From: Bacteroidales bacterium
GTDB taxonomy: Bacteria; Bacteroidota; Bacteroidia; Bacteroidales; UBA10428
Length of the DNA stretch: 55,376 bases
Direction: 5' to 3'
NCBI GenBank assembly: GCA_016935435.1
Contig: JAFGQZ010000003.1
Coordinates: 1-55,376, forward strand
A program made the position numbers and the translations under genes. This document shows, piece by piece, positions 1 to 10,100 of the stretch. The notes beneath the pieces are model-generated. The model had not been told where the DNA came from, ran no database searches, and was given only the letters and a program-made list of their open reading frames with translations. Numbering within the stretch: the first letter of the stretch is position 1; each line of letters begins with the position of its first letter.

Positions 1-2451
1 CCAAAAGAATCAACATTGGGTGGATTAAAGTTTAACGGCAATGAGCAACCAATAGACAAACGAACCTCGTATAATGTACTGGGCAATAAAACTGTAACTT
101 TTTCCGACAGCCTTCAGGTTGGTTTTGACATATCGCTTTATCCTGAAACACAAATCGGGTACATTTTTCGAATTAAGAACAAAGAAAGTAACAAAATTTA
201 CAACCTGTTTTTCGACGGGCAAGGCGATGTTTTAAAATTTAAATTTAACGAAGAAGGCGAAAACAACTTAATATCGGCAATTATCGATAAAAACGAATTG
301 ACTGATATGCAGTGGTTTAAAATGGATATTACTTTTAATCTTTTGCAAGATTCCATAATCCTTAAAATCCATAAGAATATCTATAAAACAGGGAATTTGG
401 GATTGCCAAAAACCTTTTCCCCGGTTATTCTTTTCGGCAAGAGCGACTACCTTATTGATGTACCCTCCTTCGCAATAAAAAATCTTTCGGTGGGCAGCAA
501 CGAAAAGTTCTTCTTCTCCTTAAAAGAAAACGAAGGCAACACGGTTTATAATGTCAGCGGGGCTTCTATTGGCGAAGTTGTTAACCCACAGTGGTTAATA
601 AACGATGCTTACCACTGGAGGCACAGGATTGCCTTAAAATCGGCCACTGTTGCCGGTTCAAATTACAATCCGCATCGAAAAGAAGTATATTATTTCAACT
701 GCGATTCTGTTCATGTCTATAACGTTAGAACAGGCCAAACAGAAGTAAAGGTATTTGATACTAAATGTCCTATAGATCTTGTTTTAGGCACAAACTTTAT
801 CGATTTTTCGGGTAACAGGCTTTACTCTTATGAGATTTATTACGAATATACCTATAATGGTGCCACTGTAGCAAGCCTGGATCTTGATAATTACAATTGG
901 CAGGTTGAAAACTTCTCGCAATTGCCAACACAATTGCACCACCATAGTTCTTTTTTCGATTCAGCAAGGGGGCAATACACCATTTTCGGCGGCTTTGGCA
1001 GCATGCACTACAGCAACAGTTTTATCTCTTATAATTTAAAACAAAAAGAATGGAAAGCCCGCGAGGATTTCTCCGGCGATTTTATTTCGCCCCGCTACTT
1101 TTCATCGGCAGGCTACCTTAAGAAAACAAACTCCCTGTATATATTTGGCGGTATGGGCAACGAATCGGGGGAACAGATTGTCGGCCGTAAGTACTATTAC
1201 GATTTATATAAAGTTGATTTAAACTCGGGCACAATTAAACTGCTGTGGAAAATACCCTGGAAGAATGACAATATTGTTCCGGTAAGGGGAATGATAATAC
1301 TGAACGATTCCTGTTTTTATACCTTATGCTATCCCGAGCATTTTTCCGACTCCTATTTGCGTTTATATTGTTTTTCTTTAAAAGATGGAAGCTTTGAAAT
1401 ACTGGGCGATTCGATTCCTATTTATTCCGACAGGATTACAACCAATGCAAATTTATATTACGATAGTACCTTAAACTCATTATTTGCTTTGGTACAGGAA
1501 TTCGACGACGATGTAGCCTCGGGCTTAAAAATATATTCTCTGGCCTTTCCTCCAATTACTGCCGAAAAACTCTCAACCTACTCAAAACATTTCAGTGTAA
1601 AAAACCTGGTTTTTCTTGCACCAATTCTTATTTTGCTTGTTATTGCTGTTTTATATTATTTTTTGAAGAAGCAAAATAGCAGGCTAAGGTATAGTGCTCA
1701 GCCAGCCCCGCTATTATCAAATCCCATTCATAATGAATATTTTGTAAAGAAGGCAAATGCTGTTTTTCTCTTTGGCGAATTTACCATTTACGACAGAAAC
1801 AGCCGCGACATTACCTATTTGTTCAGTGCAAAACTAAAACAAACCTTTTGCCTTATCATGCAGCACAGCGAAGAAGACGGCATTACCTCACATCGCCTGA
1901 GCAATATTTTATGGTCCGACAAACCTGCAGAGAAAGTTAAAAACATACGTGGGGTAACCATTAACCATTTACGAAAAGTACTGACCGAACTTAAGGGCAT
2001 AGAACTTGTTTATGAAAAGGGTTGCTTCAAATTCGTGCAATTTCCGGAATTTTATTGCGACTATACAAGGTGTTTGCAGCTAATAACGTCGAAAACCTCT
2101 GCCGACAACAACCTTAAAGAACTGATAAACATACTAAACCGAGGTAAGTTCCTGAAACATTGCGACGATGCTTTGTTCGATTCATTTAAAGAAACCCTTG
2201 AACAGAAACTTGAGCCCATTTTAATGCTGGAACTGGAGAAAAGTTTTACCGCAGAATTATATCCGTTAACAATTGATATAGCCAATACCCTGTTTAATAT
2301 TGATCCGCTTAGCGATAAAGCCCTGGCCTACCAGATAAAAGCCTTGCAAAAGTTAAAAATGAACGATGAAGCAAAGCTGAGGTTCCAGGCATACGCTTTA
2401 GATTACAAAAAAATAATCGGGAGCGAATACCAGGGTACGGTTAAAGTTTAA
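1..2451 (+). CDS. Membrane-anchored SARP-like transcriptional regulator with Kelch-type sensor (5' partial)
   Basis: The frame is open from base 1, so the gene begins outside the window; the TTG at 16 is probably not the real start. Residues are counted from that TTG. The first ~170 resemble a laminin-G/concanavalin-like fold. Residues ~200-500 contain Kelch-like beta-propeller blades with repeated FGG motifs (YTIFGGFG, LYIFGGMG). One hydrophobic helix lies at ~529-550. Residues ~575-680 look like an OmpR-type winged helix, and the rest like a helical BTAD domain, as in SARP activators. The likely arrangement is an extracytoplasmic sensor joined through one membrane helix to a cytoplasmic DNA-binding module. 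The ligand and targets cannot be read from the sequence. No other regulator or operon partner is visible downstream. Confidence 0.7.
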   Translation, partial: PKESTLGGLKFNGNEQPIDKRTSYNVLGNKTVTFSDSLQVGFDISLYPETQIGYIFRIKNKESNKIYNLFFDGQGDVLKFKFNEEGENNLISAIIDKNELTDMQWFKMDITFNLLQDSIILKIHKNIYKTGNLGLPKTFSPVILFGKSDYLIDVPSFAIKNLSVGSNEKFFFSLKENEGNTVYNVSGASIGEVVNPQWLINDAYHWRHRIALKSATVAGSNYNPHRKEVYYFNCDSVHVYNVRTGQTEVKVFDTKCPIDLVLGTNFIDFSGNRLYSYEIYYEYTYNGATVASLDLDNYNWQVENFSQLPTQLHHHSSFFDSARGQYTIFGGFGSMHYSNSFISYNLKQKEWKAREDFSGDFISPRYFSSAGYLKKTNSLYIFGGMGNESGEQIVGRKYYYDLYKVDLNSGTIKLLWKIPWKNDNIVPVRGMIILNDSCFYTLCYPEHFSDSYLRLYCFSLKDGSFEILGDSIPIYSDRITTNANLYYDSTLNSLFALVQEFDDDVASGLKIYSLAFPPITAEKLSTYSKHFSVKNLVFLAPILILLVIAVLYYFLKKQNSRLRYSAQPAPLLSNPIHNEYFVKKANAVFLFGEFTIYDRNSRDITYLFSAKLKQTFCLIMQHSEEDGITSHRLSNILWSDKPAEKVKNIRGVTINHLRKVLTELKGIELVYEKGCFKFVQFPEFYCDYTRCLQLITSKTSADNNLKELINILNRGKFLKHCDDALFDSFKETLEQKLEPILMLELEKSFTAELYPLTIDIANTLFNIDPLSDKALAYQIKALQKLKMNDEAKLRFQAYALDYKKIIGSEYQGTVKV

Positions 2452-2632
2452 ATTAACCGTTCTGCCTTGGCTGCCGAAAGTTTAAGGTTGAGGTGAATGA
2501 AGAGAATGAAAGTAATGAAGAATTTTATTACTTAGGCAAATTGGTGCTTTTTCAAATCATCAAATCTCCAAATCGATTCAATCTCAAACCATTCACTTTT
2601 CACCGTAAACCGTTCACTTTTAACATTGCAAT

Positions 2633-3208
2633 TTATACTTTGGTCCAGTTTTCGCCATGTTTAATACGGCTTATTTGCATTTCGGAAACCCCAAACGATT
2701 TTGCCAACAACGATCCGGATATTCCTAAATCGAGCTGGTGGCGTATTATGCGCACATCGTTGTAGTTAAGTTTACTGTTTAGTTTACGTTCGGGCAAAGC
2801 ATAATTGCCGCCTAAAAACGATTGCCAGTCTTTCCATACCTCTTTATAATACTGATCGGGCCTGGCGGGCAATTTGGCCGGCCGCGTTCTCCATTTTCGA
2901 TATTCAATCGAATTTTTAATCCCCGCACCCCTGCATAATTTCGAGGCTTCGCTGTATGGCAGGTAGTGTTTTTCGGCGTGAATGCCGTTTTTTCCAAAAA
3001 AATCGCTCCATCCTTGCCAAACATTGTTTTTCTTAAAATATTCGTCGGGCTTTCGCGGAAAATTTTTAGGCAGGTAGTTTCCCTGTCGCTTATACATCTC
3101 GAATTTTCTGGAAGAATTGATCCCAAGTGGTGCCAGGTTCTCTTTAGCCCAAATACTGGCTAGCTTATAAGACCATTTTAGCACATTGTCGTAAGAATCG
3201 ATTTTCAT
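2633..3208 (-). CDS. DNA-binding protein with integrase-type repeats and C-terminal HTH
   Basis: This protein of ~191 residues uses the ATG at 3208; an upstream start at 3301 would add an AT-rich, low-complexity leader. Two similar segments, around FPRKPDEYFKK..W and LPARPDQYYKE..W, each end in an aromatic-rich W..W..F(F/L)G pattern. This resembles the short repeat unit seen in some phage-type integrases and related DNA-binding proteins. The C-terminus (~145-191) is a helix-turn-helix of the resolvase/Hin type, ending in SVSEMQISRIKHG-like residues. There is no tyrosine or serine recombinase catalytic domain. It is therefore probably a stand-alone DNA-binding protein, possibly derived from a mobile element. 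It stands alone, divergent from dnaX. Confidence 0.6.
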   Translation of the reverse strand: MKIDSYDNVLKWSYKLASIWAKENLAPLGINSSRKFEMYKRQGNYLPKNFPRKPDEYFKKNNVWQGWSDFFGKNGIHAEKHYLPYSEASKLCRGAGIKNSIEYRKWRTRPAKLPARPDQYYKEVWKDWQSFLGGNYALPERKLNSKLNYNDVRIIRHQLDLGISGSLLAKSFGVSEMQISRIKHGENWTKV

Positions 3209-3445
3209 TGTAAGGGTAAGTATAATGGTTAGTTTTATGGTTCTCAATATGGCATTATATAACGTTATATTGTATATATAATTATTCGCGAATTTATACA
3301 TTAAAACTAATTTTAAAAAAAACGTTGTGCATTTTTTGTTGTTGATAACAGTTTGAAAACTTGTTACACATTAATTAACTGTACGTTACAAGTATTTTCA
3401 TAATCAACCAGCTTTATTATTGCTACATGGTTTGTTTATAATAAG

Positions 3446-3453
3446 TATATTTG
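3446..3453 (+). promoter_or_regulatory. Putative -7 box of dnaX
   Basis: TATATTTG fits the Bacteroidota -7 consensus TAnnTTTG and lies 20 bases before the dnaX ATG. A TTG at 3420-3422 could serve as a weak -33 element. The call rests on motif match only. Confidence 0.4.
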
Positions 3454-3472
3454 TTCACCATTTACATGAGGT

Positions 3473-4582
3473 ATGTCTGAATTTATAGTTTCGGCAAGAA
3501 AATATCGCCCTTCGACATTTGCATCGGTAGTCGGACAAAAAAGCACCACCACTACCCTTAAAAATGCAATACGCACCAACCATTTGGCGCAGGCATACCT
3601 TTTTTGCGGGCCGCGAGGGGTTGGAAAAACAACTTGTGCACGTATTTTTGCCAAAACAATTAACTGCCAAAACCTTACCAGCGACACCGAACCATGCAAC
3701 GAATGCGAATCGTGCAAAAGTTTTAACCAAAACCGTTCCTACAACATCCACGAGCTCGATGCGGCTTCGAACAATTCGGTTGACGATATACGGACCCTGA
3801 TAGAACAGGTGCGAATACCACCTCAGATAAGCAAATTTAGTGTTTATATCATCGATGAGGTGCACATGTTGTCGCAGGCTGCTTTTAATGCATTTCTTAA
3901 AACATTGGAAGAACCGCCCAAACATGCAATTTTTATACTGGCAACAACAGAAAAGCATAAAATTCTGCCTACAATCTTGTCGCGGTGCCAGATATACGAC
4001 TTTAACCGGATACAGATTAAAGACACCGTAGAATTTCTTGAGTATATTTCAAAACAGGAAAACGTTGGCTACGAAACTGATGCCTTTAATATAATTGCCC
4101 AAAAGGCCGATGGGGCCATGCGCGATGCCTTGTCGCTATACGACCAGGTAGTAAGTTTTTCCGAGAATAATTTCATTAGTTACCAAAAAGTAATCGAAAA
4201 CCTTAACGTGCTCGATTATGAGTACTATTTTTTGCTTACCGATGCTTTTTTAACAGAAAATGTCGCCAAATGCCTCATTGTTTTCGATGAAATACTAAGC
4301 AAAGGATTCGATGCACATAATTTTATAAGCGGGTTAAGCCGTCATTTCCGCGATTTACTGGTTTGTAAATCGCCAAATACTTTACAACTGCTCGAGGTTG
4401 GCCAAAATATTAAGGAAAAATACACCCAGCAATCGGCACAATGCGACCAGAATTTTATATTTCGGGCACTTGAAATTTGCAGCGAAGCCGATATTGCATA
4501 CCGAAGCAGTAAAAACCAGCGCTTGCTTATTGAAATAAGCCTTGTAAAAATCTGCAACCTTAGCGGCGAAAAAAAAAAATAA
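3473..4582 (+). CDS. dnaX: DNA polymerase III clamp-loader subunit, gamma-length product of dnaX
   Basis: ATPase subunit of the replicative clamp loader. Walker A GPRGVGKT lies at residues 46-53, the zinc-module cysteines are C65, C75, C78 and C81, Walker B with DEVH is near 126, and a sensor-1 type ATTE follows. The 369-residue frame covers AAA+ domains I-II and the oligomerisation domain III, then stops at TAA inside an A-rich tail (GEKKK-stop). That is where a gamma subunit would end; most bacterial DnaX proteins continue into a tau tail. The missing tail lies immediately downstream in the +1 frame (4581-5210), across a run of 11 A at 4569-4579. Either both products are made by slippage, or the run length is an assembly error. 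Confidence 0.93.
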   Translation: MSEFIVSARKYRPSTFASVVGQKSTTTTLKNAIRTNHLAQAYLFCGPRGVGKTTCARIFAKTINCQNLTSDTEPCNECESCKSFNQNRSYNIHELDAASNNSVDDIRTLIEQVRIPPQISKFSVYIIDEVHMLSQAAFNAFLKTLEEPPKHAIFILATTEKHKILPTILSRCQIYDFNRIQIKDTVEFLEYISKQENVGYETDAFNIIAQKADGAMRDALSLYDQVVSFSENNFISYQKVIENLNVLDYEYYFLLTDAFLTENVAKCLIVFDEILSKGFDAHNFISGLSRHFRDLLVCKSPNTLQLLEVGQNIKEKYTQQSAQCDQNFIFRALEICSEADIAYRSSKNQRLLIEISLVKICNLSGEKKK

Positions 4583-4612
4583 TTTAACCAGCCCTGTAAT
4601 ATTCCTTACAGG
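4569..4612 (+). promoter_or_regulatory. Candidate recoding site in dnaX: A11 run plus downstream stem-loop
   Basis: Eleven consecutive A (4569-4579) immediately precede the in-frame TAA at 4580. Thirteen bases further, CCTGTAA (4593-4599) pairs perfectly with TTACAGG (4606-4612) around a 6-base loop. Transcripts with 10 or 13 A would read into the tau frame. Transcripts with 11 or 12 A stop at once or after two further codons. Transcriptional slippage on an A run in Thermus dnaX and ribosomal frameshifting with a hairpin in E. coli dnaX are known precedents. Confidence 0.6.
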
Positions 4613-5210
4613 AGAAGAACTTAAAGTTACAGAAACCCGTCAATCTGCAACACATTCCAATAGCAGCAATAAACCAAAAACAGAATTAACCGAAAGCAGG
4701 CAAAAAATTCCATTAGAGAAAACTCCGTCGGTAAAAGATACCTTAAGCAAAATTAATTCTATAGGTAAAACCGAAAACCCTCTACCCGAAACAAAAGAGG
4801 CTGAAACTTCGGCACCCATGCACGATACAGCCTTTGTGGGCAATGTTAACATAAACACCGTAAGGGAAAATTACAGCCAGTATGTCGAAAAACTTAAAGG
4901 AGAACAACCCCGTATGTATTCGGCATTAAAGCTAATAGTGCCCCAGTTAAACGAAGATACAGGCTTAACTTTCTACTTTCAGAACAATTCGCTGCTCGAT
5001 GAGTATAAGCTGCGAGTAAAACCATCATTATTATCGCACCTTCGAACAGCACTGAACAACGAAATGCTCGAAATCAGCGAGGTGGTTGCCGATGCAGAAC
5101 ATATTGAGAAACCCCGGCTTTTCAGCGATAACGAAAAGCTTCAGCACATGATAGAAAAAAACCCTGCCCTTCAAAAACTAAAAACCAGGTTCAATCTCGA
5201 TTTCGATTAA
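4581..5210 (+). CDS. dnaX: DnaX tau-specific C-terminal region (reached by frameshift or slippage)
   Basis: This frame continues DnaX without a stop for ~210 codons after the A run. It begins with a low-complexity Ser/Thr/Lys/Glu-rich linker (to ~4800). A folded C-terminal part follows from about 4818, with the pattern expected of tau domains IV-V in Bacteroidota: VNTVRENYSQYVEKLK-like helices, then a segment with PALQKLKTRFNLDFD at the end. No good independent start is seen at the head of the frame. The ATG at 4818 would omit the linker and leave an orphan fragment, so translation as a gamma-tau continuation is more likely. Known tau tails bind DnaB and the polymerase alpha subunit. Confidence 0.75.
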   Translation, partial: NLTSPVIFLTGEELKVTETRQSATHSNSSNKPKTELTESRQKIPLEKTPSVKDTLSKINSIGKTENPLPETKEAETSAPMHDTAFVGNVNINTVRENYSQYVEKLKGEQPRMYSALKLIVPQLNEDTGLTFYFQNNSLLDEYKLRVKPSLLSHLRTALNNEMLEISEVVADAEHIEKPRLFSDNEKLQHMIEKNPALQKLKTRFNLDFD

Positions 5211-5260
5211 ACAATCGTCTTTTAGTTGTGTTTGTATAATGGAAAAAGTATCGGTTTTAC

Positions 5261-5268
5261 TACTTTTG
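5261..5268 (+). promoter_or_regulatory. Putative -7 box of icd-ftn
   Basis: TACTTTTG matches TAnnTTTG and lies about 32 bases before the icd ATG. No clear TTTG is seen at the proper -33 distance. Confidence 0.4.
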
Positions 5269-5299
5269 CCATGCAAAAATCAATTAAGAAAAACTTAAA

Positions 5300-6526
5300 A
5301 TGGGAAGTAATAAGATTACAATTTTAAACGGAGCATTAAATGTACCCGACAATCCGGTAATTCCTTTTATTGAAGGCGATGGCACAGGTGCCGATATTTG
5401 GGCAGCATCGGTACGCGTTTTCGATGCTGCAATTGAGAAAGCTTACAACAGCAGTAAAAAAATTCAATGGATGGAGGTGTATGCCGGAGAAAAAGCCTAT
5501 AATAAAACCGGCGAATGGCTGCCACAGGAAACCCTTGATATAATCAACGAGTACCTTGTAGCTATAAAAGGGCCGTTAACAACCCCTGTTGGCGGTGGCA
5601 TCCGCTCGCTAAATGTGGCGTTGCGACAGCTGCTCGATTTATATGTTTGCCTGCGCCCGGTAAAGTATTATAAAGGCGTGCCTTCGCCAGTAAAAAACCC
5701 CGCAACTACCGATATGGTTATATTCCGGGAAAACTCCGAAGACATATATGCCGGTATTGAATGGATGTCTGGCAGCCCCGAAGCAAAGAAAATAATCGAC
5801 TTTCTGAAAAACGAAATGGGTGTAAAAAAAATCCGCTTCCCCGAAAGTTCGTCTATCGGCATAAAACCCGTTTCGAAAGAAGGTACAGAAAGGCTCATTC
5901 GGGCAGCCTTCGAATATGCCGTGCAACACAACCTGCCATCGGTAACTATTGTGCACAAAGGAAATATAATGAAGTTTACAGAAGGTGGCTTTCGCGATTG
6001 GGGATATGAACTAGCAAAAAAAGAATTTGGCGCAAAAGAAATTGATGGTGGCCCCTGGTGTTCGTTTAAAAACCCCAACACAGGAAATTCTATTATTGTT
6101 AAAGATGTAATTGCCGATGCATTTCTTCAGCAAATATTAACACGACCGCAGGAATATTCGGTTATTGCCACTATGAACCTAAACGGCGACTACATTTCCG
6201 ATGCACTGGCAGCAATAGTTGGTGGAATTGGCATTGCACCCGGTGCTAACATAAACTATGTTACCGGACATGCCATATTTGAGGCTACCCATGGCACTGC
6301 CCCAAAATATGCCAATCAGGACAAAGTAAACCCCGGCTCTGTAATACTTTCGGGGGTTATGATGCTCGAATACCTGGGCTGGAACGAAGCTGCCGATTTA
6401 ATAATTAAAGGGCTGCAAGGGGCTATTGGCAAAAAACGGGTAACATACGATTTCCATAGGCTCATGGAGAATGCAACTTTACTTAAGTGTTCGGAGTTTG
6501 GCGATGAAATAATCAACAATATGTAA
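5300..6526 (+). CDS. icd: NADP-dependent isocitrate dehydrogenase
   Basis: TCA-cycle enzyme converting isocitrate to 2-oxoglutarate and CO2. At 408 residues it is close to the E. coli enzyme (416). The substrate loop [13 protein letters not shown] carries S103, equivalent to the phosphorylatable serine of E. coli Icd. The K/Y pair in [17 protein letters not shown] is the known NADP-specificity signature. The active-site segment [15 protein letters not shown] is intact. The gene follows dnaX by 89 bases and is followed 23 bases later by ferritin, which suggests an icd-ftn transcript. I see no icd kinase/phosphatase gene in the window, so the serine need not be regulated by phosphorylation here. 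Confidence 0.96.
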   Translation: MGSNKITILNGALNVPDNPVIPFIEGDGTGADIWAASVRVFDAAIEKAYNSSKKIQWMEVYAGEKAYNKTGEWLPQETLDIINEYLVAIKGPLTTPVGGGIRSLNVALRQLLDLYVCLRPVKYYKGVPSPVKNPATTDMVIFRENSEDIYAGIEWMSGSPEAKKIIDFLKNEMGVKKIRFPESSSIGIKPVSKEGTERLIRAAFEYAVQHNLPSVTIVHKGNIMKFTEGGFRDWGYELAKKEFGAKEIDGGPWCSFKNPNTGNSIIVKDVIADAFLQQILTRPQEYSVIATMNLNGDYISDALAAIVGGIGIAPGANINYVTGHAIFEATHGTAPKYANQDKVNPGSVILSGVMMLEYLGWNEAADLIIKGLQGAIGKKRVTYDFHRLMENATLLKCSEFGDEIINNM

Positions 6527-6549
6527 CACAAACCACAAAAAGTAACGCT

Positions 6550-7056
6550 ATGCTAAAAGAACGTATCGAAAACATTCTGAACGAACAGGTGGAAAAAGAA
6601 GCCTATTCGTCTGCACTTTACCTGGCTATGGCCTCGTGGTGCGAAAAAAACGGCTATGCCGGCATTGCTGAATGGATGTATGCCCAGTCGGAAGAAGAAC
6701 GGATGCACATGCTGAAGTTTATAAAGTATATTAACGAAAGAGGGGGCCACGCCATAGTGCCCGCCCTTAAACAACCACCTGTTAACCAGCAAACGGTTAA
6801 AGCAATGTTCGAAGATGTTTTAAAACACGAACAATATATTTCCGATTCGATAAACCAAATTGTTGGCCTGGCCATTGAAGAACGCGATTTCACAACAAAC
6901 AGCTGGATACAATGGTTTGTTAACGAACAGATTGAAGAAGAAGCCAGTGTGAGCCTTATTTTAGACAAGCTTAATATGCTGGGTGCCAATAATATGTACC
7001 TTTTCGACCGCGACATAATGGGGCTTAGGGCCAATGAAAACTCAGAAGGTGCTTAA
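6550..7056 (+). CDS. ftnA: Non-heme ferritin
   Basis: Iron-storage protein forming a 24-mer shell. Its 168 residues match the bacterial FtnA length. The ferroxidase ligands align at the canonical numbers: E17, E50, H53, E94, Q127 and E130. There is no haem-binding methionine in the bacterioferritin pattern. It sits 23 bases after icd, in the same orientation, and is followed by a strong hairpin that also ends the convergent gene. Confidence 0.95.
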   Translation: MLKERIENILNEQVEKEAYSSALYLAMASWCEKNGYAGIAEWMYAQSEEERMHMLKFIKYINERGGHAIVPALKQPPVNQQTVKAMFEDVLKHEQYISDSINQIVGLAIEERDFTTNSWIQWFVNEQIEEEASVSLILDKLNMLGANNMYLFDRDIMGLRANENSEGA

Positions 7057-7089
7057 AAGTTTCAATATTACTTGGTTAAAAACACTAAA

Positions 7090-7118
7090 AAACGAGGTGG
7101 AAAATTTCCACCTCGTTT
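7090..7118. terminator. Bidirectional terminator between ftnA and the convergent propeller gene
   Basis: AAACGAGGTGGAAA at 7090-7103 is complementary to the following arm, which ends at 7118, with almost no loop. A-rich and T-rich flanks allow use from both strands. The arm overlaps the stop codon of the minus-strand gene at 7117-7119. Confidence 0.75.
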
Positions 7119-10100
7119 AGTTAATAATAACTTTCCTGTAAACTACAAAATTATCTGAACTTATCCGTACCAGGTAAAATCCTTTTAGAGAATGTATATC
7201 TATATGTTTCTCAAAAATTCCTGTTGAACTTTCCAGTGAGGCACTAAAGACAGTTTTGCCTGTTTCATCTATAAAATCGACCCTGAAATACATTTTGTCA
7301 AAGGCTTGCATTTGCAAAATAATTTGCCCGTTTGCCGGGTTCGGGTACAGCAAAATCTGGGCTGCCGGGTCAATTACAGGAGCAGTAAGCTTCGATGGCC
7401 CATCGAATACATCAATAAAAAACTCGCCGGCAATGCCCCCATAAGAGCCATCAACCTGTAAATACAAGGTATCTCCGGGGATTAGCCCATTTGATAGTTC
7501 AACCTGTGAATTATAATTTGTTGTGCTAATATCGTCGTTAGCAGCCAAAATGCTATAACTACCCTGCCCCAACAAGCTTTGGCAGTACTCTGCCTTATAT
7601 AGTGCAATTTGCGAATCGAATCCCCTTGTTAGCACCCTTAAATACCCCGAAACGGGCACAATTATTTTAAACCATAACGAATTTTCGATAAATGCTTCTC
7701 CTTCGCACCACCCATCCTGGGAAATGCAACCGCTGTTTAATCCAGTACCTGCACCGGGCAAAGGTTCACCTTCTTCTATTGTGGCGCAAATATTAGAGAA
7801 AATGCCATGTGAGCCTGCCGTTAACAACATTGCAGAACAAATTTTGTCGGGCATATATTTTATGGCTATTTCGTTGGTTGAAATGCACGAGCCATGCATA
7901 GCGGTAAGCTCATAAACAATATCTTCGCCGGGATTAATGTAAACATAATCTCCGGAAACTGAATCGATTCCATCTTGCGGCGACCAGGTACAGGCATATC
8001 CGGGAGGGACAAAAACCTGAACTGAAGAAGAATCGCACAAAAAAAACTTATCGGGCGAGATATTGATTTCCAACTGGTTGCTTACATCAAGGTACTCATA
8101 CTTGATTTCGCTTGTTTCTATACTGTCGGAATAATGTTTAAGCTGAAACGATCTTTTCCCCGGTGTGGAATAGCTAACAATAATTGTGTCGCGCAGCGGG
8201 CTTTGATAGGCAATTTCCGATGCATTGTGCACCCACACCAGGCTGTCGAACCCATAAGTTCCGGTATATGTTAATGTAAAAGGTGCATTTGTGCAACCCC
8301 TTGCAATATCGGTTTTAAATGCAGCTTTCGACTCTAAAGGCGGTGGCAGGACAGCCTCCCATATTCCCCTGCCGTATGTTGCTGCCCTTAAAAGGTTCCC
8401 TTGTCCGGTTATTTCCAGTTCATTTACAATAACTTTTGGCAGTCCGTTACTGAAGCCTACCCATTGGTCGAGGCATGCATTGCGGTAAAAAACACCATTA
8501 TCGGTAGCGGCATATATTTCCGAATCGCTGTTATACCGAATTACAAGATTATTTACAGGAAGATTTGGAAGACCGGCAGAATAATTTAACCAGTTTGAGC
8601 CTCCATTTGCGGAATAATAAACCTTTTGGCCCTGGTTGTAACCCGACATTGACACCCAAATTTTATTAGGGTCGTTTGGTGAAACAATTACCGAAGTAAT
8701 ATACAACCCGGGCAAGCCCTGTGATATTTCATTCCAGTTTGAGCCCCCGTTGCCGGTTTTATAAATATTAAAACCCGATGCGGCATAAATATGCATGTTA
8801 TCGGAAGGTGCAACGACCAGCGAAGTAATTTCAGCCGGGCACAGGTTTGTTGATAGTTTTTCCCAGGAAGTGCCTGCATTTAAAGAACGGTAAACATCTT
8901 TATATGCAGCATATATTACCGATGGGTTTTGCCTGTCAGCAACAAGAGGGGTAATCCAGGCGCCTTTCAGTTCGGGCGAAGGTTTTATGCTTGTAAATGT
9001 TAGCCCGCCATCGGTAGATTTATAAATGGAGCCATTGTAAACCGATGCATATATAATGTTGTCGTTCCCGGCATCGAAGTGGCATTCCATGCCATCGCCT
9101 CCTAAAATTTCAACCCATTCGTTATTGTTAAACAAAAAAGTACCATTGTCCTGGTTCCCACACACTATCCTGTTATTGTTCAATTTTGATGTGCCCAGAC
9201 GGTAAACCTGCAATATCTGGAGGTTACTACTGATATCTTTCCAGTTTTTGCCATCGTCGTAAGTAAGGTACAAGCCGCCATCGTTTGCAGTAAAAAGGGT
9301 TTTACTATGCGGGGAAAAAGCCATCATGTGCTGGTCGGCATGTACATATTTAATGCGTTGCGAATGGTACCATACGCTCGATATAGTCCACGAAACCCCG
9401 CCATTAACAGACTTCCAAATATTTACCCCCCCGGCAAAAACCAAATCGGCGTTAACAGGCGAAACGGCCAGGGCAAGGTCGTACCACCCCTGCCCTCCCA
9501 CATCGGAACCATCGGCGGTAGCACCAAGCAGGTTTTCCGACTGGTTATTGAACATAAGGCTCCAGCTTTCGCCACTGTTTTTTGAACGATAAACAGCATA
9601 CAACCCCGAATTCGACACATCACTGGCCAGTGCATAAACAACAGCAGCATTGGCCCGTGTAACGGCAAGTTCTATTCGTTCCACTCGGTTATTGAAATTC
9701 AACCCGGCAACAGTTTCTAAAAACGAAACCCCGCCGTTGGTGCTCCTAAAAATGCGGGCGGCGCCACTCCTGCTGAATGTTGTGGCGTACACATAATTGG
9801 GGTCGCCGGGTTTAAACTCTATATCGCGAAAGTTACCGGCCATTACCAGGCTATACGTTTGCCATCCGTCGGTAGTGCGATAAATACCATTAGAAGCAGT
9901 TGCCAGCATTATATTTGCATTCAGTGGGCTCATAATTATTCTCCGAAAAAAAACATTCTCCGTTACCTGAAGGCTAAGGGAGGTTGGCTGCCAGGTTTGG
10001 CCTCCATCGACCGATTTTAATATCCCTATGGCATAGGTGTCGCTTGCGTCACCATCGCCGGTAGCAATAAAAATTACCGACGGATTGGCGTGGGAAACAG

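Noticed and set aside
2493..2765. Plus-strand frame of 90 codons
   Set aside because: It overlaps the 3' end of the integrase-repeat gene, begins in a low-complexity leader and includes repeats (CCATTCACTTTTCACC and variants) typical of Bacteroidota spacers. No domain is seen.
3455..3958. Minus-strand frame of 167 codons opposite dnaX
   Set aside because: It is antisense to the conserved AAA+ region. Its composition (many Cys/Phe, no motif) is a shadow of the real gene.
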